Below, piece by piece: positions 1 through 5,756 of a DNA stretch of 5,958 nt. The notes beneath the pieces were generated by a model. It was not told where the DNA came from, made no database searches, and saw only the letters and a list, made by a program, of their open reading frames with translations. The DNA comes from Gemmatimonadaceae bacterium (GTDB taxonomy: Bacteria; Gemmatimonadota; Gemmatimonadetes; Gemmatimonadales; Gemmatimonadaceae). A program made the translations under genes and the position numbers. The first letter of the stretch is position 1. The number at the start of each line of letters is the position of its first letter. The stretch spans positions 1 through 5,958 of the forward strand of contig JALOPO010000121.1 of the NCBI GenBank assembly GCA_025453855.1, given 5' to 3'.

Positions 1-25
1 CCGCCGTTCCGGCGCGCCGCGGGGG

Positions 26-580
26 TCAGAGCTTCGGCAGCGTGATCCCGACCTGGCCCTGGTACTTGCCGCTCTTGTCGCGGTACGAGACGTCGGGCTC
101 GGCGTTCCCCTGCAGGAAGAGCACCTGCGCGATCCCCTCGTTGGCGTAGATCTTGGCCGGGAGTGGTGTCGTGTTCGAGATCTCGAGCGTCACGAAGCCC
201 TCCCACTCCGGCTCGAAGGGGGTGACGTTGGTGATGATCCCGCAGCGCGCGTAGGTGCTCTTGCCCACGCAGATCGTGAGGATGTCGCGCGGGATGCGGA
301 AGTACTCGACCGAGCGTGCGAGCGCGAAGCTGTTCGGCGGGACGATGCAGACGTCGCCCTCGAATTCCACGAACGACTTCGGGTCGAAGTGCTTGGGGTC
401 GACGACCGAGCTCAGGACGTTGGTGAAGATCTTGAACTCGCGGGCCACGCGCATGTCGTAGCCGAACGAGGAGACCCCGTAGCTGATGACGCCCTGGCGG
501 ACCTGGCGGTCCTCGTAGGGCTCGATCATTCCGTGCTCGCGCGCCATGCGCGTGATCCAGGCATCGTTCATGATGGGCAT
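26..580 (-). CDS. dcd: dCTP deaminase
   Basis: This 184-residue cytosolic enzyme converts dCTP to dUTP and ammonia, feeding dUMP to thymidylate synthesis. The sequence follows the proteobacterial Dcd pattern along its whole length. Residues 34-42 (YGVSSFGYD) and 80-89 (VPPNSFALAR) are family blocks. GKSTYAR at 106-112 carries the conserved Ser108 and Arg112 of the active site. TLEISN at 132-137 contains Glu133, equivalent to the catalytic Glu138 of E. coli Dcd. KYQGQ at 172-176 is the C-terminal nucleotide-binding signature. The start at 580 is preferred because MPIMNDAWITRMA aligns with the usual N-terminus of this subfamily; the ATG at 571 is an alternative. No clear Shine-Dalgarno sequence precedes it. 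Compared with the roughly 188-residue proteobacterial proteins I remember, about four residues are missing near position 30. It is transcribed divergently from nuo, and I see no good promoter of its own. Family assignment is firm. Confidence 0.97.
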   Translation of the reverse strand: MPIMNDAWITRMAREHGMIEPYEDRQVRQGVISYGVSSFGYDMRVAREFKIFTNVLSSVVDPKHFDPKSFVEFEGDVCIVPPNSFALARSVEYFRIPRDILTICVGKSTYARCGIITNVTPFEPEWEGFVTLEISNTTPLPAKIYANEGIAQVLFLQGNAEPDVSYRDKSGKYQGQVGITLPKL

Positions 581-792
581 GGCGCGGGAAGCTAGCCGGG
601 CCGCTCGGGGCGGGGAACGACGGCAGGGCCAATCCCCCGCCTCCCTGCGGGCGGTGCCCGCCGCGCATCCACGGCGCCGCGGCCACGGGACACTCCGCGC
701 CGGGGACTGGCGCGGGAGCCACCTGATTCCCCATGGTGCAGCCGCGTCCCGCGGCGCCCTCCGCGCCCCCGCGGCTGGACCAGTCGGTCTCG

Positions 793-821
793 TTGAAGTC
801 GCTCCCGGCCTCGGCTAGAAT
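793..821 (+). promoter_or_regulatory. sigma70-type promoter for the nuo operon
   Basis: A -35 element TTGAAG (793-798, 4 of 6 to TTGACA) is separated by exactly 17 bases from a -10 element TAGAAT (816-821, 5 of 6 to TATAAT). In DNA this GC-rich such a pair stands out. Transcription would start near 828, giving a 5' leader of about 38 bases before the nuoA ATG at 866. The elements and spacing are seen directly; promoter activity and the start site are inferred. Confidence 0.7.
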
Positions 822-834
822 GGGCCACGGCGGT

Positions 835-852
835 TAGTGAAAAATTTCACGA
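835..852 (+). promoter_or_regulatory. candidate Rex-type redox operator in the nuo leader
   Basis: The inverted repeat GTGAAAAATTTCAC (837-850) has perfect 6-bp arms around a 2-nt centre. The 18-base stretch 835-852 matches 12 of the 14 fixed positions of the Rex consensus TTGTGAA-N4-TTCACAA. Its centre lies about 16 bases downstream of the predicted transcription start, a position suited to repression. Rex senses the NADH/NAD+ ratio and is known to control the nuo operon in Streptomyces. A CRP-family site (TGTGA-N6-TCACA) fits 8 of 10 positions and is the main alternative, but activation from this downstream position would be unusual. No rex gene is in the window. Confidence 0.5.
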
Positions 853-865
853 GCGCGGGAACCTG

Positions 866-1273
866 ATGGGCCTGAACGCGTACCTCCCTATCCTGATGTT
901 GATCGGTTTCGTGGTCGTCAACGCGGCCGTGATCATCGGGTTGTCCCAGTGGGCCATGGCACGCCAGCCCACGAAGGAGAAGGGCGAGGCCTACGAGTCG
1001 GGCATCCCCGCCCTCGGCGACGCGCGCGAGCGCTTCTCCGTGAAGTTCTACCTCGTGGCGATGCTCTTCATCGTCTTCGACATCGAGACGGTCTTCCTCG
1101 TGCCCTGGGGCGTCGCCTTCCGGCAGCTCTCCTGCGCGGTGCCGCTCGTCGACGGTGTCTGCGCGGCCGGCGCCACGAGCTTCTTCGGCCTCGGCGAGAT
1201 GCTCGTCTTCATGACGATCCTCGCCGTCGGCCTCGCCTACGTCTGGCGGAAGGGAGCACTCCAATGGGACTGA
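866..1273 (+). CDS. nuoA: NADH-quinone oxidoreductase subunit A
   Basis: This 135-residue inner-membrane subunit of complex I is the bacterial counterpart of mitochondrial ND3 and helps form the junction between the quinone-reducing arm and the membrane arm. Three membrane segments are visible, at about 6-29, 60-83 and 105-127. The family signature spans the first loop and second helix: YESGIP at 43-48, GDARERFSVKFYLVAMLF at 51-68 and FDIETVF at 71-77, with acidic residues Asp72 and Glu74; Glu111 sits in the third helix (GEMLVF). It is longer than the usual 118-120 residues because of an insertion of about 16 residues between helices 2 and 3 that holds Cys90 and Cys99. A weak Shine-Dalgarno GGGA lies at 857-860. 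It is the first gene of the operon, and its end overlaps nuoB by 10 nt. Confidence 0.96.
   Translation: MGLNAYLPILMLIGFVVVNAAVIIGLSQWAMARQPTKEKGEAYESGIPALGDARERFSVKFYLVAMLFIVFDIETVFLVPWGVAFRQLSCAVPLVDGVCAAGATSFFGLGEMLVFMTILAVGLAYVWRKGALQWD
1250..1256 (+). promoter_or_regulatory. ribosome binding site of nuoB
   Basis: AAGGGAG lies inside the end of nuoA, 7 bases before the ATG at 1264. It fixes the nuoB start within the last codons of nuoA and supports the 10-nt gene overlap. Confidence 0.75.
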
Positions 1274-1893
1274 GCGTGCAGCCGGGACGCACCGGCGTCG
1301 CCGTCGACCCGCCCTCGCAGGAGAGCTGGGTCACCACCCGCCTCGAGTTCCTCGTGAACTGGGCACGCGCCAGCTCGCTCTGGCCGATGCCGTTCGGCAC
1401 CGCCTGCTGCGCCATCGAGTTCATGGCCACCGCGGCGAGCCGCTTCGACCTCGCGCGCTTCGGCATGGAGCGCATGAGCTTCTCGCCGCGCCAGGCCGAC
1501 GTGCTGATCTGCGCCGGCCGGGTGCCGTTCAAGCTCGCGCCGGTGATCCGCCGCATCTACCAGCAGATGCCGCAGCCGAAGTGGGTCATCTCCATGGGGG
1601 CCTGCGCGTCGTCTGGGGGCATGTTCGACAACTACGCCGTGGTGCAGGGGATCGACACGATCATCCCCGTCGATGTCTACGTCCCCGGCTGCCCGCCGCG
1701 CCCCGAGGCGCTCATGCATGGCATCATGATGCTGCAGAAGAAGGTCATGGCGCAGCGCTCGCTCGCCGGCGGCCAGCAGTACGCCGAGATGACGATCGAC
1801 CCGCAATCCAAGCTCTACATCCCGCCCTCGCGCATCGACGAGCTGTCGGAGCCGTTCGGCAACTCCGTGCACCAGACCCGCTCCGCCCCGTGA
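1264..1893 (+). CDS. nuoB: NADH-quinone oxidoreductase subunit B
   Basis: This 209-residue subunit (mitochondrial PSST homologue) carries the terminal [4Fe-4S] cluster N2, which passes electrons to quinone at the interface with NuoD. All four expected ligands are present: the tandem Cys48-Cys49 (FGTACCAIEFM), Cys114 (SMGACASSGGMF) and Cys143 (VPGCPPRPEAL). ASRFDLARFG at 58-67 and SPRQADVLI at 74-82 are further family blocks. Length is slightly above the common 160-190 residues because of a tail of about 50 residues after the conserved core. The ATG at 1264 has a strong ribosome binding site and matches the family N-terminus. A longer reading frame open from 949 only reads through nuoA in another frame. 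The stop overlaps the nuoC GTG by 4 nt. Confidence 0.97.
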   Translation: MGLSVQPGRTGVAVDPPSQESWVTTRLEFLVNWARASSLWPMPFGTACCAIEFMATAASRFDLARFGMERMSFSPRQADVLICAGRVPFKLAPVIRRIYQQMPQPKWVISMGACASSGGMFDNYAVVQGIDTIIPVDVYVPGCPPRPEALMHGIMMLQKKVMAQRSLAGGQQYAEMTIDPQSKLYIPPSRIDELSEPFGNSVHQTRSAP

Positions 1894-2588
1894 GCATCGT
1901 CTTCCCGGGTGCGGCTCTCGGCGCGGCGGCGCCGGCGCCCGTCACGCCGCGCGGCATCCCGCACCGCGGCGGCGACGTGAACCCGTCGGCCGCCACCCTC
2001 GCGGCCCGCTTTCCAGACGCCGTGCTGCGCCACGAGGTGACGTGGGGCGACACGACCGTCTGGATCGCCGCGCCGCGCGCGCGCCAGCTCATTCAGTGGC
2101 TGCGCGACGATGCCGGCGAGCGCTACGACTACCTCGTCGACGTGACCGCCGTCGAGCACCGGGACGCGATGCGCCCGCTCGAGGTCGTCTGGCACCTGCG
2201 CTCGCTCCCCTTCCGCCGCTTCCTGCGCCTCAAGGCGGAGCTCGATCCGGCCGCAGCGCTGGTCGCGCCGAGCATCAGCGCGGTCTACGCGTCGGCCGAT
2301 TGGCTGGAGCGCGAGGTGTTCGACATGTTCGGCATCCGTTTCGAGGGGCATCCCGACCTGCGGCGGATCCTCATGTGGGAGTCGTACGCCGAGGGGCATC
2401 CGCTGCGGAAGGACTTCCCGCTGCGCGGCCGATTCAGCCGCGCCGAGCAGCTCTCCCAGGCGCTCGCTGCCAATCCCGAGGCGCGCTACAGCATGGAGGA
2501 GCTCTCGGTCGCCGATGCGTTCCACGAGCTCCCCGAGGACATGAAGCGCCGGCTGCAGCAGCAGGCGCGCCAGGTCGAGGGGGCGTGA
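1890..2588 (+). CDS. nuoC: NADH-quinone oxidoreductase subunit C
   Basis: This 232-residue peripheral subunit (30-kDa homologue) helps hold the connecting module of complex I together; it binds no cofactor. The 30-kDa signature is clear at about 140-161: EREVFDMFGIRFEGH, then PDLRRIL, followed by EGHPLRKDFPLRGRF at 168-182. YDYLVDVTAVEH at 79-90 is a second family block. The chosen start is the GTG at 1890, which overlaps the nuoB stop as GTGA and mirrors the nuoD-nuoE junction. No good Shine-Dalgarno precedes it, so initiation would rely on coupling. The first 29 residues are Ala/Pro/Gly-rich and not recognisably conserved, so the GTG at 1977 (203 residues) is a real alternative. The charged, helical-looking C-terminal tail (about 183-232) is not part of the core domain. 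nuoC is separate from nuoD, unlike the E. coli fusion. Confidence 0.93.
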   Translation: MSIVFPGAALGAAAPAPVTPRGIPHRGGDVNPSAATLAARFPDAVLRHEVTWGDTTVWIAAPRARQLIQWLRDDAGERYDYLVDVTAVEHRDAMRPLEVVWHLRSLPFRRFLRLKAELDPAAALVAPSISAVYASADWLEREVFDMFGIRFEGHPDLRRILMWESYAEGHPLRKDFPLRGRFSRAEQLSQALAANPEARYSMEELSVADAFHELPEDMKRRLQQQARQVEGA

Positions 2589-3901
2589 TGGCGACGACGC
2601 GTCGCACCGTGGAAGTGGCGCTCGCCACGCCGTCGCTCGGCGCCAACGGCGCGCCGCAGCGCACCGCGCTCGCCGTGGGACCGAAGGGCGAGATCCTCGC
2701 GCCCGACCTGCCGCGCGGCGAGGAGCCGGATCTCGGCGGCGATCACATGCTGATCAACATCGGCCCGCAGCATCCGGCGACGCACGGCGTGCTCCGCCTC
2801 GTGCTCGAGCTGGATGGCGAGACGGTGGTGCGCTGCATCCCGCACATCGGCTACCTGCACTGCGGCTTCGAGAAGATCGGCGAGTACCGGCAGTACAACC
2901 AGATCATCCCCTGGACCGATCGCGAGGACTACCTCAACTCCATGGGGAACAACGTCGCGTTTGCGCTGTCGGCGGAGCGGCTCTTCGGCGTCGAGATCAC
3001 GCCGCGCTGCACGGTGCTGCGCGTGATCGCGATGGAGCTGTCGCGGATCATCTCGCACCTCGTCTGGCTCGGCACGACGGCGATCGACATCGGCGCCTTC
3101 ACGCCCTTCCTCTGGACGTTCCAGGAGCGCGAGAGCGTCTACAACCTGTGGGAGGCGTGGGTCGGGGCGCGCCTCACCACCAGCGCGACGCGCGTGGGCG
3201 GCATGGCGGCCGACATCCCGGACGGCTGGCTCGACGGGCTCAAGGCCTTCCTGCGCTCGATGCCGAAGACGCTCGACGAGGCCGACCGGATGCTCACCAA
3301 GAACGGCATCTGGGTGGGGCGCACGATCGGGCTCGGCGCGATGAATGCGGCCGAGGCGCTCGACAGCGGCCTCTCCGGCCCGCTCCTCCGCGCGAGCGGC
3401 GTCGCCTACGACGTGCGCAAGGACGTGCCGTACCTCGACTACGAGACGTACGACTTCGACGTCCCGGTCGGGACGCGCGGGGACGTCTACGATCGCTATC
3501 TCGTCCGCATGGAGGAGATGCGGCAGAGCGTGCGCATCCTCGAGCAGGCGGTCGCGCGACTCCCCGAGGGGCCGGTGAACGTCGACGACCCGCGCCTCAT
3601 CCTGCCGCCGAAGTCCAAGGCGACGAGCGAGATGGAGAGCATGATCCATCACTTCAAGCTCGTGATGGAAGGGCCGCGCCCGCCGGTCGGCGAGGTCTAC
3701 GTGCCGGTCGAGAGCCCGAAGGGCGAGAAGGGGTACTACCTCGTCAGCGACGGGACCTCCAAGCCGGTGCGCTGGCGCATCCGCCCGCCGGCCTTCGTGA
3801 ACCTCTCGGCGATCCCGCGCATGGTCGAGGGGCACCTGCTGAGCGACGTGATCGCGATCAACGCGAGCATCGACATCGTGATGGGAGAGATCGACCGGTG
3901 A
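2588..3901 (+). CDS. nuoD: NADH-quinone oxidoreductase subunit D
   Basis: This 437-residue subunit (49-kDa homologue, related to [NiFe]-hydrogenase large subunits) forms the quinone-binding pocket together with NuoB. The quinone-site loop GPQHPATHGV occupies 59-68 with His62 and His66, and the conserved pocket tyrosine appears as Tyr115 in TDREDYL. Other family blocks are HIGYLHCGFEK (86-96), ELSRIISHLVWLG (150-162), DIGAFTPF (167-174), the SPKGEKGYYLVSDG stretch (376-389) and the usual C-terminal end DIVMGEIDR. The start at 2588 shares one base with the nuoC stop (TGATG) and has a strong Shine-Dalgarno GAGGGGG at 2577-2583. About 50 poorly conserved residues precede the core, more than in many NuoD proteins; Met54 is an unlikely alternative start. 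The protein is otherwise full length with no break. Confidence 0.97.
   Translation: MATTRRTVEVALATPSLGANGAPQRTALAVGPKGEILAPDLPRGEEPDLGGDHMLINIGPQHPATHGVLRLVLELDGETVVRCIPHIGYLHCGFEKIGEYRQYNQIIPWTDREDYLNSMGNNVAFALSAERLFGVEITPRCTVLRVIAMELSRIISHLVWLGTTAIDIGAFTPFLWTFQERESVYNLWEAWVGARLTTSATRVGGMAADIPDGWLDGLKAFLRSMPKTLDEADRMLTKNGIWVGRTIGLGAMNAAEALDSGLSGPLLRASGVAYDVRKDVPYLDYETYDFDVPVGTRGDVYDRYLVRMEEMRQSVRILEQAVARLPEGPVNVDDPRLILPPKSKATSEMESMIHHFKLVMEGPRPPVGEVYVPVESPKGEKGYYLVSDGTSKPVRWRIRPPAFVNLSAIPRMVEGHLLSDVIAINASIDIVMGEIDR
3883..3887 (+). promoter_or_regulatory. ribosome binding site deciding the nuoE start
   Basis: GGGAG inside the end of nuoD lies 10 bases before the GTG at 3898. It is too far (25 bases) from the in-frame ATG at 3913, which favours the GTG start. 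Confidence 0.55.
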
Positions 3902-4428
3902 GCCTGCACGCCATGGCCCCCGAGGGCGCGCACGCGCACGAGCCGTACGCACCGGTCTTCACCGCCGGGTCGCCGATGCGCGCGCGCCTCGACGAGCTCC
4001 TCACGCGCTATCCGTCGAAGATGGCGGCGCTCCTCCCCGCGCTCTGGATGCTGCAGGAGGCGCGCGGCTGGGTGAGCCCCGACGGGATCGAGGAGGTCGC
4101 GGCGCTGCTCGACCTGACGCCCGCCTACGTGCGCGGCGTGGTGACCTTCTACACGATGTACCACCAGCACCCGGTGGGCAGGCACTTCGTGCAGGTGTGC
4201 ACCACGACGCCGTGCAACGTCTGCGGCGCCGAGGACGTGGTGAACGCCTTCCTGCGCGAGACGGGGTGCGGGGAGCTCGGCGTCACGTCGCCCGACGGCC
4301 GCTTCACGGTCATCGAGGTGGAGTGCCTGGGCGCGTGCGGCTTCGCGACGCCGGTGATGATCAACGAGCGGTTGGTGGAGTGCGTCGCCGCCGACAGCGT
4401 GAAGGACCTCGTGGCAGGGCTCGACTGA
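3898..4428 (+). CDS. nuoE: NADH-quinone oxidoreductase subunit E
   Basis: This 176-residue thioredoxin-fold subunit (24-kDa homologue) of the NADH-oxidising module carries [2Fe-2S] cluster N1a next to FMN in NuoF. The ligand pattern is complete: Cys101-x4-Cys106 (CTTTPC) and Cys143-x3-Cys147 (CLGAC). The helical N-terminal domain is seen in LPALWMLQEARGWVSPDGI (46-64), and VRGVVTFYTMYHQHPVG (78-94) is the standard link to the thioredoxin fold. Non-ligand Cys109 lies three residues after Cys106. The GTG at 3898 overlaps the nuoD stop as GTGA and has a ribosome binding site; the ATG at 3913 would shorten the protein by five residues. The first roughly 25 residues are a His/Ala/Pro-rich leader. 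The stop shares one base with the nuoF start. Confidence 0.96.
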   Translation: MSLHAMAPEGAHAHEPYAPVFTAGSPMRARLDELLTRYPSKMAALLPALWMLQEARGWVSPDGIEEVAALLDLTPAYVRGVVTFYTMYHQHPVGRHFVQVCTTTPCNVCGAEDVVNAFLRETGCGELGVTSPDGRFTVIEVECLGACGFATPVMINERLVECVAADSVKDLVAGLD

Positions 4429-5756
4429 TGGGCTATCCGCATCCCTCGCACCCGCGCGAGACGCCGGTGCTCTCGAAGCACTTCGGCGACCCCGAGGCGC
4501 GCACGCTCGCCGGCTGGCGCGCGCGCGGCGGCTACGAGGGGCTGGCGAAGGCGCTCACGATGGACCCCGTGGAGGTCCAGAACGTCGTCAAGGATTCCGG
4601 GCTGCGCGGACGCGGCGGCGCCGGCTTCCCGACGGGCGTGAAGTGGAGCTTCATGAAGCCCGACGGCAAGACGCACTACCTCTGCGTGAACGGCGACGAG
4701 TCGGAGCCGGGGACGTTCAAGGATCGCGAGATCATGCGCTGGACGCCGCACCAGCTGGTCGAAGGGACGGCGCTGGCGGCGCACGCGATCTACGCCGAGA
4801 CGGCGTACATCTACATCCGCGGCGAGTTCGACGAGCCGATCCGGCGCGTCGAGGCTGCGGTGCGCGAGGCGTACGACGCCGGGATCCTGGGCGGCAACGC
4901 GATGGGGAGCGGCAAGCGCCTCGACGTGCACGTGCACAAGGGCGCCGGCGCCTACATCTGCGGCGAGGAGACGGCGCTCATGAACTCGCTGGAGGGGCGC
5001 CGCGGCAATCCGCGCATCAAGCCGCCCTTCCCGGCGGTGGCGGGGCTGTTCGGCCAGCCGACGACGATCAACAACGTGGAGACGGTGAGCGCGGCGCCGC
5101 ACATCGTGCTGCGCGGCGCCGACTGGTACAAGTCGCTCAGCACCCCCGCGAATCCCAAGAGCACCGGCACCAAGCTCTTCTCGGTCTGTGGCAACGTGGC
5201 GCGCCCCGGCAACTACGAAGTCGGGATGGGCTTCCCGCTCAAGGACTTCCTGTACGAGCTCTGCGGCGGCCCGCCGGCGGGGCGCCGGTTCAAGGCGATC
5301 ATCCCCGGCGGTTCGTCGGTGCCGATCCTCACCCCCGAGGAGTGCGAGACGGCGGTCATGGACTACGAGGGGATCCAGGCCGCCGGGTCGCTGCTCGGGT
5401 CCGGCGGCGTGATCTGCTTCGACGACACGCAGGACATGGTGCGCCAGATCGCGCGTCTCGCGCGCTTCTACGCGCACGAGAGCTGCGCGCAATGCACGCA
5501 GTGCCGCGAAGGGACCGCGTGGACGACCAAGATCCTCGAGCGCATCCGCGACGGCGAGGGGACGATGCAGGACCTCGACACGCTGCTCGCGATCGCCGAC
5601 AACATGACCGGCAAGACGATCTGCGTCCTCTCCGACTCGTGCGCCACGCCGGTGGTGAGCGGGCTCAAGAAGTTCCGGCACGAGTTCGAGGCGAAGATCC
5701 GCCCCAGCCGCGCGAGCGTGATGATCCCGAGCTTCCCCGGGACGGTGGCCGCATGA
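4428..5756 (+). CDS. nuoF: NADH-quinone oxidoreductase subunit F, NADH- and FMN-binding
   Basis: This 442-residue subunit (51-kDa homologue) oxidises NADH through FMN and passes electrons to [4Fe-4S] cluster N3. The glycine-rich FMN/NADH site is LRGRGGAGFPTGVKW at 59-73, followed by VNGDESEPGTFKDR at 87-100 and GAYICGEETALMNSLEGRR at 174-192. TTINNVET at 212-219 is also typical. The cluster ligands are Cys353, Cys356 and Cys359 (ESCAQCTQCREGT) and Cys399 (GKTICVLSD). Cys405, six residues further on, is an extra cysteine. Length is normal for the family. The ATG at 4428 overlaps the nuoE stop by one base, with a moderate Shine-Dalgarno AGGG at 4416-4419. The end overlaps nuoG by 4 nt. NuoF works with NuoE and NuoG as the dehydrogenase module at the tip of the cytoplasmic arm. 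Confidence 0.98.
   Translation: MGYPHPSHPRETPVLSKHFGDPEARTLAGWRARGGYEGLAKALTMDPVEVQNVVKDSGLRGRGGAGFPTGVKWSFMKPDGKTHYLCVNGDESEPGTFKDREIMRWTPHQLVEGTALAAHAIYAETAYIYIRGEFDEPIRRVEAAVREAYDAGILGGNAMGSGKRLDVHVHKGAGAYICGEETALMNSLEGRRGNPRIKPPFPAVAGLFGQPTTINNVETVSAAPHIVLRGADWYKSLSTPANPKSTGTKLFSVCGNVARPGNYEVGMGFPLKDFLYELCGGPPAGRRFKAIIPGGSSVPILTPEECETAVMDYEGIQAAGSLLGSGGVICFDDTQDMVRQIARLARFYAHESCAQCTQCREGTAWTTKILERIRDGEGTMQDLDTLLAIADNMTGKTICVLSDSCATPVVSGLKKFRHEFEAKIRPSRASVMIPSFPGTVAA

Larger units (their letters stand above)
581..865. other. divergent dcd-nuoA intergenic region
   Basis: About 285 bases separate the two divergent genes. I see no tRNA, no convincing small gene and no recognisable riboswitch. 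The dcd-proximal 200 bases are extremely GC-rich and contain two perfect 6-bp stems with 3-nt loops (647-661 and 741-755), neither followed by a T-tract. The only functionally readable part is the nuo-proximal end, where base composition drops and a promoter plus an inverted repeat occur. Reading frames here encode only arginine/glycine-rich low-complexity peptides, as expected from chance in GC-rich DNA. Confidence 0.8.

Noticed and set aside
10..19. Perfect 10-bp palindrome just downstream of dcd
   Set aside because: CGGCGCGCCG has no loop-forming centre or T-tract, and the window edge hides its context, so a terminator call is not supported.
647..661. GC-rich hairpin (6-bp stem, 3-nt loop) as a terminator
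   Set aside because: No T-tract on either strand and no gene ending nearby; such stems are frequent by chance in GC-rich DNA.
741..755. Second GC-rich hairpin (6-bp stem, 3-nt loop) as a terminator or operator
   Set aside because: No T-tract, upstream of the nuo -35 box, and built only from CG-rich runs; nothing ties it to a function.
546..818. Possible small plus-strand gene overlapping the dcd start
   Set aside because: Low-complexity Ala/Arg/Gly product with no good ribosome binding site, overlapping dcd antisense.
592..828. Possible small minus-strand gene in the intergenic region
   Set aside because: The product is an Arg/Gly-rich low-complexity string with no family resemblance, and the frame runs over the nuo promoter.
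836..851. CRP/FNR-family activator site
   Set aside because: The repeat fits TGTGA-N6-TCACA at 8 of 10 positions, but it sits downstream of the -10 box, where an activator would not normally work; the Rex pattern fits the sequence and position better. Not fully excluded.
949..1263. Longer NuoB starting inside nuoA
   Set aside because: The upstream 105 codons are an out-of-frame reading of nuoA; the ATG at 1264 has a strong ribosome binding site and the family N-terminus.
2486..3952. Long minus-strand reading frame of 488 codons opposite nuoD
   Set aside because: It is rich in Arg, His, Asp and Ala with no recognisable domain, and it lies exactly opposite a clearly conserved gene. Long antisense frames are expected where codons end in G or C.
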